Under the pieces are notes generated by a model. It saw nothing but the letters and a program-made list of their open reading frames with translations, was not told the DNA's origin and did no database searches. Shown here piece after piece: positions 1 to 7,388 of a DNA stretch of 27,474 nucleotides (within the stretch, counting starts at the first letter, position 1; every line of letters starts with the position of its first letter). Source of the DNA: an uncultured Bacilli bacterium (GTDB lineage Bacteria; Bacillota_I; Bacilli_A; RF39; UBA660). The DNA is taken from contig CAKORG010000013.1 in NCBI GenBank assembly GCA_934101495.1, positions 1 through 27,474 of the forward strand, written 5' to 3'. A program made the position numbers and the translations under genes.

Positions 1-293
1 AGAGTGTTGATAATTTGAAAAGATTAAATAGTGATGCTGCTTTTGTTTATGGTCTTACACCAGAAGAAGATGAAATGTTAGTTAGAAACACCAGAGATGA
101 ATTAGTACGTAGAGAGGCCCTTGCTGAGGGTGAGGCTAAAGGTAAAGCTGAAGGGCTTGCTGAAGGAAAAGCCGAAGGTAAGGCTGAAGGAAAAAATGAA
201 ATTGCAATCAATTTACTTAAAAAAAATTATCCAATTGAAGAAATAGCTGAAATAACAGGTTTATCTAAAGAAGACATAGAAAAATTAAAATAA
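1..293 (+). CDS. Rpn-family PD-(D/E)XK nuclease/transposase, C-terminal part (5' end outside window)
   Basis: The frame is open from the first base, so this is the 3' end of a gene that starts before the window; the TTG at 15 is internal. The visible part has the usual tail of the Rpn (recombination-promoting nuclease, PDDEXK_2) family: a conserved segment FVYGLTPEEDEMLVRN, a charged low-complexity stretch of G-E-A-K and G-K-A-E-G units at about 121-200, and a short helix-turn-helix-like end (IEEIAEITGLSKEDIEKLK). The nuclease core is not in view. Family members are linked to RecA-independent recombination and phage defence; that role is knowledge of the family and not visible here. The gene is followed within 12 bp by a truncated near-copy of itself. 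Recognition of the family is fairly firm, the exact role is not. Confidence 0.75.
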   Translation, partial: SVDNLKRLNSDAAFVYGLTPEEDEMLVRNTRDELVRREALAEGEAKGKAEGLAEGKAEGKAEGKNEIAINLLKKNYPIEEIAEITGLSKEDIEKLK

Positions 294-304
294 TTTCAAG
301 CGTT

Positions 305-646
305 ATGAAAGCACCCTTTTTAACTATGATAGGCATAAAGGATGAAGAGGAATTAGAAAAGTATTCTAATAAAATGAATAGCGCTATCATTAAGGAGAGT
401 GTTGATAATTTGAAAAGATTAGATAGTGATGCTGCTTTTGTTTATGGTCTTACACCAGAAGAAGATGAAATGTTAGTTAGAAACACCAGAGATGAATTAG
501 TACGTAGAGAGGCCCTTGCTGAAGTTAAGACTAAAGGAAAAAATGAAATTGCAATCAATTTACTTAAAAAAAGTTATCCAATCGAAGAAATAGCTGAAAT
601 AACTGGATTAACTGAAAAAGAAATAAAAAAATTAAAGAGTTTATAA
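305..646 (+). pseudogene. Truncated duplicate of the Rpn-family gene (C-terminal fragment)
   Basis: This 113-residue frame repeats the 3' part of the preceding gene. Bases 396-522 match 1-127 with one difference that I can see (N to D), then the G-K-A-E-G repeat is almost absent and the final 30 codons match again with more changes. Its first 30 residues (MKAPFLTMIGIKDEEELEKY onward) look like internal sequence of a full-length Rpn protein, and no ribosome binding site precedes the ATG at 305. The nuclease core is missing. I read it as the remains of a tandem paralogue trimmed by recombination between repeats. It could still be translated as a small DNA-binding or oligomerisation tail. It lies 23 bp before pgi but need not be co-regulated with it. 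Confidence 0.6.
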
Positions 647-669
647 TTATAAATGGGAGAAGAAAATAA

Positions 670-1953
670 ATGAAAATTAATTTTAATAATACTTTAATTA
701 ATAACGATGATATTAATAAATATGAAAATATGGTTAAAGATATTCATAATAAATTACACGATAATTGTAATTCACAAGATGATTTTATGGGATGGCTTGA
801 TTTACCTATAAATTATGATAAAGACGAATTAGAAAAAATAAAAAAATGTGCTGAAAAAGTTAAAAATAATTCTAAATATTTGTTAGTAATTGGTATTGGA
901 GGTTCTTATCTAGGTGCTAGAGCTGTTATTGAAGCTTTAACAAGTACATTTTATAACTTAAGAGAAAATAGTCCAATTATTTTATATGTTGGCAATAACT
1001 TAAGTACTAGCTATATAAATGATATTATTAAAATTATCGGAAACGATGATTTCTCTATAAATGTTATATCAAAATCTGGTACTACTACTGAGCCTGCTAT
1101 AGCTTTTAGAATATTTAAAAAGATTTTGGAAAATAAATATGGAAATAATGCTAGTGAAAGAATATTTGTAACTACTGATGAAGAAAAAGGTGCTCTTCAT
1201 ACAATAGCAAAAGAAAATAATTATCAAACTTTTAAAATACCTAATAATATTGGTGGCAGATATTCTGTACTTACAGCAGTCGGATTATTTCCAATTGCTG
1301 TAGCAAATATTAATGTTGATAAACTATTGAATGGTGCTATTAAGGCATATAACAAATATAATAATAGCAATTTAAATGAAAATGATTGTTATAAATATGC
1401 TGTTATTAGGAATTTACTATATCATAAGAATAAAAATATAGAGATATTTGCTTCTTATGAACCTAGACTTCATTATTTTATTGAATGGTTAAAACAATTA
1501 TTTGGAGAGAGTGAAGGAAAAGATGGTAAAGGAATATTTCCTGTTGGAGTGGAATTTACTACAGATTTACATTCACTTGGGCAATATATTCAAGATGGCA
1601 GAAGGAACCTTTTTGAAACTGTTTTAAATATAGAAAATATTAATGAAAATATTACTATGACAAAAGAAGATAATAACTTGGACAATTTAAATTATTTAGA
1701 GGGATTAACCCTGGACTATATAAATCATAAAGCTATGGAAGGTACAATAGATGCTCATGTATCTAATGACGTACCAAATATACTTATTAATGTTGAAAAG
1801 TTAGATGAAGAAACTATTGGAGAATTAATATATTTTTTTGAACTTGCTTGTTCTATGTCTGGTTTTATTTTAAATGTTAATCCATTTAATCAACCTGGAG
1901 TAGAAAAATATAAACAAAATATGTTTAAACTCTTAAATAAACCTGGATATTAA
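670..1953 (+). CDS. pgi: Glucose-6-phosphate isomerase
   Basis: Interconverts glucose 6-phosphate and fructose 6-phosphate in the cytoplasm, in glycolysis and gluconeogenesis. The sequence shows the family signatures in order: VIGIGGSYLGARA near residue 75, the sugar-phosphate binding ISKSGTTTEPAIAF near 136, GGRYSVLTAVGLFPIA near 197, and GIFPVGVEFTTDLHSLGQY near 290. The end NQPGVEKYKQNMFKLL is also typical. At 427 residues it is slightly shorter than most Firmicute enzymes (about 450) but has no missing block that I can see. The ATG is preceded by GGGAGAAG. It is followed by a strong terminator, so it appears to be the last gene of its transcript. Confidence 0.97.
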   Translation: MKINFNNTLINNDDINKYENMVKDIHNKLHDNCNSQDDFMGWLDLPINYDKDELEKIKKCAEKVKNNSKYLLVIGIGGSYLGARAVIEALTSTFYNLRENSPIILYVGNNLSTSYINDIIKIIGNDDFSINVISKSGTTTEPAIAFRIFKKILENKYGNNASERIFVTTDEEKGALHTIAKENNYQTFKIPNNIGGRYSVLTAVGLFPIAVANINVDKLLNGAIKAYNKYNNSNLNENDCYKYAVIRNLLYHKNKNIEIFASYEPRLHYFIEWLKQLFGESEGKDGKGIFPVGVEFTTDLHSLGQYIQDGRRNLFETVLNIENINENITMTKEDNNLDNLNYLEGLTLDYINHKAMEGTIDAHVSNDVPNILINVEKLDEETIGELIYFFELACSMSGFILNVNPFNQPGVEKYKQNMFKLLNKPGY

Positions 1954-1959
1954 TATAGT

Positions 1960-1993
1960 AATAACCAACTTAATTAAAATTAAGTTGGTTATT
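1960..1993. terminator. Bidirectional intrinsic terminator after pgi
   Basis: A 16-bp perfect inverted repeat (AATAACCAACTTAATT at 1960-1975 with its complement at 1978-1993) starts 7 bp after the pgi stop and is followed by a T-rich stretch. It also lies at the 3' end of the minus-strand remnant at 1989-2173, so it can serve both strands. Confidence 0.85.
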
Positions 1994-2173
1994 TGTTTTC
2001 AACTAAAATATATTTTTCTGTTGATATTTCTTTAATGAGTTGTTTTTCTATCATATTCATTATAAATTTTGAGTGGTTTCTTTACTCCTGTCTATGATAT
2101 GTTTAATATCATCAAATGTTAATACTTATTTTTGTTTCATTTTTTCAATAATTACATATTCTGTTCTTGTCAT
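1989..2173 (-). pseudogene. Remnant of a winged-helix (AbiEi-like) antitoxin/regulator
   Basis: The minus strand reads MTRTEYVIIEKMKQK, stop, VLTFDDIKHIIDRSKETTQN, then after a frame change MNMIEKQLIKEIS and YILVENK before a TAA at 1991-1989. This pattern, helix then recognition helix then a short wing with a KYILVE end, resembles the N-terminal winged helix of AbiEi-type antitoxins. One nonsense codon and one frameshift in about 60 codons mark it as broken. A good promoter still sits in front. The family call is by pattern only and is weak; that it is a decayed short DNA-binding protein is better supported. Confidence 0.4.
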
Positions 2174-2183
2174 ATATATCAGC

Positions 2184-2227
2184 CACACTTTCATGCAAAT
2201 TATATCAAATACAACTAAAGTGTGCAA
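2184..2227 (-). promoter_or_regulatory. Sigma-A promoter with flanking inverted repeat, upstream of the remnant
   Basis: On the minus strand TTGCAC (2227-2222) and TATAAT (2204-2199) are separated by exactly 17 bp. An 8-bp inverted repeat, CACACTTT at 2184-2191 and AAAGTGTG at 2217-2224, brackets the -10 box and overlaps the -35 box, as an operator for a self-repressing regulator would. The gene it served (1989-2173) is broken. Confidence 0.55.
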
Positions 2228-2244
2228 GTATAAATTATGTTTTT

Positions 2245-2441
2245 TTAGCAGAAAACTGCATATAATGGAATTTCTTTTATATTATTATTGGTAGCAAAAT
2301 TATTCGTACTTATTCCTATTCTAAGTTCTGTTTTGTATAACTCATTATATATTTTTAGACTTTTTGCTTGAGTTGAATGATTATCTAACTCATTTGTTGC
2401 CCAAATTTATTATTGTTCATATAGGAGTCATAATTTGGCAT
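2245..2441 (-). pseudogene. Broken unidentified reading frame
   Basis: The minus strand opens with ATG at 2441 (MPNYDSYMNNNKFGQQ), hits a TAG at about residue 19, and after a frame change continues without interruption as ELDNHSTQAKSLKIYNELY and then RIGISTNNFATNNNIKEIPL to a TAA at 2247-2245. The amino-acid composition looks coding. I do not recognise the family. It is probably a decayed neighbour of the AbiEi-like remnant and belongs to the same degraded accessory segment. Confidence 0.3.
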
Positions 2442-2449
2442 AAATATAT

Positions 2450-2623
2450 CCAAAAATCAACATTTTGGCGAAAAGCGGACCCACTTTTATATTTTTCAAA
2501 CAAAAAACACTTTTTTTAACGAAATTATCAAAATACCCGTCAAATTGGCGGGTATTTTTTCAATTCAGACAAAAATAGTGGTTCTTGGCGGAGCTGCAAT
2601 GATTTCCGCTATTTTGTCAGGTA
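2450..2623. repeat. Cluster of inverted repeats, possible insertion-sequence end remnant
   Basis: No gene is visible here. Three elements stand out. A GC-richer block around 2463-2487 (TTTGGCGAAAAGCGGACCCA within it) resembles terminal sequences of IS21-like elements. A hairpin AAATACCCG/CGGGTATTT lies at 2531-2557, with T6 on the plus strand. A long imperfect inverted repeat (about 2566-2620) pairs CAGACAAAAATAGTGG with CCGCTATTTTGTCAG. The motif AAAATAGTGGTT occurs twice, once here and once in the secG terminator. No transposase remains. The insertion-sequence reading is a guess from memory of such ends. Confidence 0.3.
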
Positions 2624-2625
2624 TT

Positions 2626-2652
2626 AAAAAAATAGTGGTTTTCCACTATTTT
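2626..2652 (-). terminator. Intrinsic terminator of secG
   Basis: A perfect 10-bp stem AAAATAGTGG/CCACTATTTT with a 4-base loop overlaps the secG stop codon on the minus strand and runs into seven T residues. Confidence 0.85.
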
Positions 2653-2864
2653 AAGAATAATACTAAAGATATTACAAAGAATAGAATTCCTAGAATTAAA
2701 GTTATTCTACTTATTACTAGTTCTAATCCTCTTTCTTTTTGGTGTCCGAATAGATTTTCGTTACCACCAGTTATAATTCCACCAGCATCACTAGCTTTAT
2801 TTCCTTGTAAAAGAACTATAGATATAAGTAATACAGATATTACAAGTAATATATTTTCCAACAT
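2646..2864 (-). CDS. secG: Preprotein translocase subunit SecG
   Basis: Small membrane subunit of the SecYEG export channel. The 72-residue protein has two hydrophobic helices (residues about 2-20 and 50-71) joined by a polar loop. The loop carries the family hallmarks VLLQGNKASDAGGIITGG and the short NLFGHQKERGLE segment that follows the first helix. Length is normal. The ATG is preceded by GGATGTG. It lies 55 bp downstream of ftsH and ends in its own terminator. A weak promoter (TTGCAA, 17 bp, TAGATT) can be seen in that gap, so it may be transcribed partly on its own. Confidence 0.9.
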   Translation of the reverse strand: MLENILLVISVLLISIVLLQGNKASDAGGIITGGNENLFGHQKERGLELVISRITLILGILFFVISLVLFLK

Positions 2865-2919
2865 TTTAACACATCCGTTTCATTAATAATCTATCACAAG
2901 TTTATGAACTTTGCAATAA

Positions 2920-4845
2920 TTATTTATCTTCTTCCTTTGTTTTTCTAGTTTTTTTCTTTGTTTCTTTAACTTCTTCAGATTTTTCTTCTTTTTCTATAGG
3001 TTTGATTTCACCAGTAGCAACTATTGACTCAATTTGTTCTTTAGTAATTGTTTCATATTTCATTAATGCGCCACTTAAAGCAAATATTAAATCTTTGTTT
3101 TCACCGATTATTTTCTTAGCTTTTGCATAACAATCTTCGATTATCTTACGAACTTGTTCATCAATTTCTAAAGCTACTTGATCTGAAAAGTCTCTTGATT
3201 TAGCATAATCTCTTCCTAAGAAGACATTTTCACTCTTTTCTTCATATTGAACTGGACCTAAGTCACTCATTCCGTATTCAGTTACCATACTTCTTGCAAT
3301 ACGTGTTGCTTTTTTGAAGTCATCACTTGCGCCGGTTGAAATTTCATGTAAGAACATTTCTTCACTTACACGTCCACCAAGTAAACCAGTGATTTGTGCT
3401 AGTAATTCATCCTTAGTCATTACAGCAATTTTTTCTTCTTTGGGAAGCATCATTGTGTATCCACCAGCCATACCACGTGGGATAATTGTTATCTTATGAA
3501 CTTCTTGAGCATCTTCTAGTTTTATACCAATTACAGCATGTCCTGCTTCATGAATTGATACAAGTTTCTTTTCTTTATCAGTTATTTTTCTAGTTGTTTT
3601 AGCAGGTCCTAGTAAAACTCTATCTGTTGCTTCATCTATTTCATCCATTGTAATTGCATTTTTATTACGACGAACTGTTAGAAGTGCTGCTTCATTTAGT
3701 AAGTTTTCTAGGTCTGCTCCAGAGAAACCTGGTGTACGTAAACTTAAATTACTTAAGTTTACATCTTTACCTAATGTTTTATTTTTAGCATGAACTTTTA
3801 AGATTTGTTCACGTTCATTAGCATCTGGAAGACTAACTGTTACTTGTCTATCGAAACGACCTGGACGAAGTAATGCTGGATCTAGAACATCTGGTCTATT
3901 TGTAGCAGCTATAATGATGATACCTTCATTTTCACCGAAACCATCCATTTCAGTTAATAATTGGTTAAGAGTTTGTTCTCTTTCATCATGTCCACCACCA
4001 AGACCTGTTCCTCTTTGACGACCTACAGCATCAATTTCATCTATAAAGATTAAGCATGGAGCATTTCTTTTTGCTTCTTTAAACATGTCACGAACACGAG
4101 ATGCACCAACACCTACGAATAATTCAACGAAATCTGAACCACTTATGAAGAAGAATGGTACATTAGCTTCACCAGCAATAGCTTTAGCAAGTAAAGTTTT
4201 ACCTGTTCCTGGAGGGCCTACTAATAAAACACCTTTAGGAATTCTTGCACCCATTTTTTCAAATTTTTTAGGGTTCTTTAAGAAGTCTATTAATTCTTCA
4301 ACTTCTTCTTTTTCTTCTTTTAAACCAGCTACATCTTTAAAGCTCTTTTTGTCATTTTCATTACTTAAACGAGCTTTACTTTTACCAAAATCCATTGAAT
4401 TTTTATTAGAATTTGCTAGTTTAGTAAATAGAATATACATAATAACTACCATTAATACTAAAGGTAAAACATTTACTAAGATATATAGGAAAATATTTTC
4501 ACCTGGATCGGAATTAGTATCATATTCTTTTACTTCATTTGTTTTAATTAATGTTAAAACTGTGTCTAGTTCTGAAGCAACTACTTTAGCTTCAAAACTT
4601 TCAGTTTTCTTGTAACCATCTAGTTTACCAGTGATTACATAAATACTTTCATTACTTTTCGGAGTTACTGTTACTTCAGTTACTTTATTATTTTCTAGTT
4701 CTGAAATTAGTTCTCCAGTTTTTAGTTCATGAACTTTGGTACCTTGTAAGTTTAAAACACCAAGTACAATTGCAATTATAGCTGCTAAAACTATATAAGG
4801 TAATATGTTCTTGAAACTATCATTTTTATTTGTTTTTACATTCAT
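2920..4845 (-). CDS. ftsH: ATP-dependent zinc metalloprotease FtsH
   Basis: Membrane-anchored AAA+ protease that degrades misfolded or regulatory membrane and cytosolic proteins. It has two membrane helices (about residues 15-31 and 113-140) enclosing a short outer domain. An AAA domain follows, with Walker A GPPGTGKT near 210, Walker B CLIFIDEIDAVG and the second region of homology ATNRPDVLDPALLRPGRFD. The zinc site HEAGH is at 432-436. The last 25 residues are lysine/glutamate-rich. At 641 residues the length is normal. Its AAGGTGA ribosome binding site lies inside the end of tilS, 9 bp upstream, so the two are co-transcribed. Bacillus often has hpt between tilS and ftsH; here it is absent. 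Confidence 0.98.
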   Translation of the reverse strand: MNVKTNKNDSFKNILPYIVLAAIIAIVLGVLNLQGTKVHELKTGELISELENNKVTEVTVTPKSNESIYVITGKLDGYKKTESFEAKVVASELDTVLTLIKTNEVKEYDTNSDPGENIFLYILVNVLPLVLMVVIMYILFTKLANSNKNSMDFGKSKARLSNENDKKSFKDVAGLKEEKEEVEELIDFLKNPKKFEKMGARIPKGVLLVGPPGTGKTLLAKAIAGEANVPFFFISGSDFVELFVGVGASRVRDMFKEAKRNAPCLIFIDEIDAVGRQRGTGLGGGHDEREQTLNQLLTEMDGFGENEGIIIIAATNRPDVLDPALLRPGRFDRQVTVSLPDANEREQILKVHAKNKTLGKDVNLSNLSLRTPGFSGADLENLLNEAALLTVRRNKNAITMDEIDEATDRVLLGPAKTTRKITDKEKKLVSIHEAGHAVIGIKLEDAQEVHKITIIPRGMAGGYTMMLPKEEKIAVMTKDELLAQITGLLGGRVSEEMFLHEISTGASDDFKKATRIARSMVTEYGMSDLGPVQYEEKSENVFLGRDYAKSRDFSDQVALEIDEQVRKIIEDCYAKAKKIIGENKDLIFALSGALMKYETITKEQIESIVATGEIKPIEKEEKSEEVKETKKKTRKTKEEDK

Positions 4846-4854
4846 TTAATTATT

Positions 4855-6165
4855 TCACCTTGCCTTACATCTAATTATTATATCATATTTTTGTGATTTG
4901 TCTTTAGAAAATTGTGATTTTTTTAAATTTGGAACCCATAAAACTGTATTTTGGCTGTCAACTAGGATAGGATATGTACTTCTTTTGTCTTTTGGGATCT
5001 TATTATCTATAAAAATATCACTAATTTTTTTACTACCATTTAAGTTTTTAACTTCTATTTTATCACCTGGTAATAAACTTCGAATCCTTAATGGCATCAT
5101 AATTTCACTAGTATCTAAATAAATACACGAATTTGAATTATCACCATCTTGACTATTATAATAAATGATAAAATCTTCTAATTCCGTATCTTTATCAAAA
5201 ATAATTTCATTAAGCACTTTGTTTTCTTTTTTCTTAATAAAGATTTTACCATAACTATTTATGCCTATATAATTATTATTTAAATCAATGCTTTTATTAC
5301 TTTGATTATATAGTTTCATTAAATTATTCGTTTGTTCATCTGAAATATCAAAATAATCTTTACTTTGAATATCTTTTACTAAAAGTTCTAAACACTTTCT
5401 TTTAATAAAATCAGTTTGGCCCGAAACTTTGTTAATAACTATAGAGTTATCCACAATAAATTTATTTTCATTAATATAAGTATTAACAAAATTATCATAT
5501 TCTATTAGTTCTTTAGAAAATTTTAAATACTTTTCATGAACTTTAGGATTTTCTTTCTTTAAAAATGGTAAAACTATGTGTCTATATCTATTTCTCGCAT
5601 GTTTAAGTTCCTCATTAGTTTTATCTAATCTGTATGGAACATTATTTTCTTTTAAATAGTTTATAATTTCATCTTTTGTAACACTTAAAAGTGGTCTTAG
5701 CGTTTTATATTTTTCATTCTGAGATATTTCCTTAATCCCAATATATCCACTTAAGTTACTGCCTCTTGTTAAACGCATTAAAATTGTTTCAATTAAGTCA
5801 TCACCATGATGAGCAGTAAGAAGCGTGGTTGCATGATATTTGTCTATAACTTCATTAAAAAATTTGTATCTTCTCTTGCGGGCATCTTCTTCAGTGAAGT
5901 TTCCATTTATATAATCAGTTATTTCCAAAAGTTCAAAGATTAAATTATTATCTTTTGAGTAGCTTTCTACCATCTTAGCTTCTTCTTCACTTTCACTTCT
6001 TAATTTATGATTGACATGAGCAACGATTATATTTAGATTTAATTCATCTTTTAATCTTGTTACTAAATCAAGAAGACACATTGAGTCTGGACCACCACTG
6101 CAAGCTACAACTAAAGAAGTGTTTTTATTTAAACTATTTTTTAAAAATTCAATAACCTTTTTCAT
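4855..6165 (-). CDS. tilS: tRNA(Ile)-lysidine synthetase
   Basis: Converts the wobble cytidine of the CAU-anticodon tRNA-Ile to lysidine so that it reads AUA; essential in most bacteria. The N-terminal PP-loop ATPase motif is SGGPDS at residues 23-28, followed by IVAHVNHKLRSESEEEA and the conserved LLTAHHGDDLIETILMRL. The C-terminal part, including SLLPGDKIEVKNLNGSKKIS near residue 365, fits the TilS C-terminal domain that recognises the tRNA. At 436 residues the length is normal. Its ATG overlaps the prfB stop (ATGA), with the ribosome binding site AAAGGAG inside prfB. This indicates translational coupling in a prfB-tilS-ftsH operon. It ends in TGA. Confidence 0.97.
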   Translation of the reverse strand: MKKVIEFLKNSLNKNTSLVVACSGGPDSMCLLDLVTRLKDELNLNIIVAHVNHKLRSESEEEAKMVESYSKDNNLIFELLEITDYINGNFTEEDARKRRYKFFNEVIDKYHATTLLTAHHGDDLIETILMRLTRGSNLSGYIGIKEISQNEKYKTLRPLLSVTKDEIINYLKENNVPYRLDKTNEELKHARNRYRHIVLPFLKKENPKVHEKYLKFSKELIEYDNFVNTYINENKFIVDNSIVINKVSGQTDFIKRKCLELLVKDIQSKDYFDISDEQTNNLMKLYNQSNKSIDLNNNYIGINSYGKIFIKKKENKVLNEIIFDKDTELEDFIIYYNSQDGDNSNSCIYLDTSEIMMPLRIRSLLPGDKIEVKNLNGSKKISDIFIDNKIPKDKRSTYPILVDSQNTVLWVPNLKKSQFSKDKSQKYDIIIRCKAR

Positions 6166-7245
6166 CGTAACTCCTTTAAATTATATACAAGCATTTCTTT
6201 TATATTACCATCAAGTATTTTTTCTGGTTCATTACTTTGATAATTGCTTCGATGGTCTTTAACCATTTTATATGGTTCTAAAATATAACTTCTTATTTGA
6301 CTTCCAAAGTTAATGCTAGAATTATCTCCTTTTAAAGCATTTAGCTTAGCCTGTTCTTTTTCAAATTCCATCATATATAATTTGTTTTTTAACATTTTCA
6401 TAGCTTGTTCTTTGTTATTTAACTGACTTCTTTCATTTTGGCAAGTAACTACTGTTTTTGTTGGTAAGTGTGTTATACGAACTGCTGAGTTACTTGTATT
6501 AACTGATTGTCCACCCGCTCCACTTGAGTGGTAAACATCTATTTTTAAATCTTCTTCTTTAATTTCAATATTTATTTCTTTTTTTATTTCTGGCATAATA
6601 CTAACAGATGCAAATGAAGTATGTCTACGAGCTCCAGCATCAAACGGAGAAATTCTAACTAAACGGTGTACTCCATCTTCTTTTTTTAAGTATCCATAAG
6701 CATAATCCCCGCTTATTTTGAGCGTTATGCTTTTAATTCCTGCTTCATCGCCTTTTTGTTCATCAACAATTTCCCATTTGTACCCTTCTTTTTCACAAAA
6801 TTTTTCATACATTCTAGCAAGCATTGATGCCCAATCACATGATTCTGTACCCCCGGCACCAGGATGAATTTCTAGATAAGCATTTAACATATCAAATTCT
6901 CCACTTAAGGTAACGGATGTTTCCAGCTCATTTATTTCTGGTTCTAATGTTTTTAACTCTTCACTTATTAACAAAAACATTTCTTCTTCATCAGCTTCAA
7001 GAAGTTCTAAATTATCAGTTATTTTTTTATTTAAATCATTATATAACATTATTTCTTTTTTTAAACTTGCTAATCTTTTGTTGATATCATTAGCTTTATC
7101 AACATTTTGCCAGAAATCTTCACTTTTTTGTTCTTCTTCTAACTTGGATATCTCTTTCTTTTTCTTATCTAAGTCAAAGATACCTCCCTAAAGAAGTTAA
7201 TTTTTCTTTATATTCATTTAATTTTGTTAGTAATTCTTCTTTCAT
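6162..7245 (-). CDS. prfB: Peptide chain release factor 2, with programmed +1 frameshift
   Basis: Releases the finished peptide at UGA and UAA codons. The gene is split by the classic autoregulatory frameshift. The ATG is at 7245 (ribosome binding site AAAGGA), 23 codons follow, then an in-frame TGA at 7176-7174 in the context CTT TGA C. The internal Shine-Dalgarno sequence GGGAGG lies just upstream (7188-7183). After a +1 shift the frame continues from GAC at 7175 to the TGA at 6164-6162. The product is 360 residues, the normal RF2 length. The RF2 recognition motif SPF is at about 199-201 and the catalytic GGQ at about 244-246. Low RF2 lets the UGA be read slowly and raises frameshifting, so the protein controls its own synthesis. 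An extended -10 promoter lies just upstream. Confidence 0.97.
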
Positions 7246-7265
7246 ATGAATTTCCTTTCACAAGT

Positions 7266-7274
7266 ATTTTAACA
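7266..7274 (-). promoter_or_regulatory. Extended -10 promoter of prfB
   Basis: On the minus strand TG-T-TAAAAT (7274-7266) lies about 20 bp before the prfB ATG at 7245. No clear -35 box is seen. The same TGTTA-type extended -10 recurs before secA, hpf and the HtrA-like gene. Confidence 0.5.
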
Positions 7275-7298
7275 TATATTTTTTAAAAAAACTAGTAA

Positions 7299-7331
7299 TG
7301 AAAAACTAAGTAACATTTTGCTACTTAGTTT
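7299..7331 (-). terminator. Intrinsic terminator after the DUF1015 gene
   Basis: Stem AAACTAAGTA (7322-7331 read on minus) with TACTTAGTTT (7312-7303), loop of about nine bases, followed by T residues on the minus strand. It separates the DUF1015 gene from prfB. Confidence 0.8.
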
Positions 7332-7388
7332 AATTGGCTTTACTCAATTTTCACTCCCCACAGATTTCGAAAAGCCGCTTTCTTAAAA

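Noticed and set aside
2073..2294. Plus-strand frame of 73 codons after pgi
   Set aside because: Hydrophobic low-complexity translation of AT-rich DNA; the minus strand carries recognisable decayed coding sequence instead.
2460..2645. A tmRNA (ssrA) gene near secG, as in Bacillus
   Set aside because: No tRNA-like ends, no T-loop and no tag reading frame; only inverted repeats are seen.
2545..2886. Plus-strand frame of 113 codons over secG
   Set aside because: Antisense of secG and its terminator hairpins; no family features.
4085..4615. A long open frame on the plus strand inside ftsH (176 codons)
   Set aside because: It is antisense to strongly conserved FtsH codons and encodes a Ser/Thr/Pro-rich product without a ribosome binding site; a shadow of ftsH.
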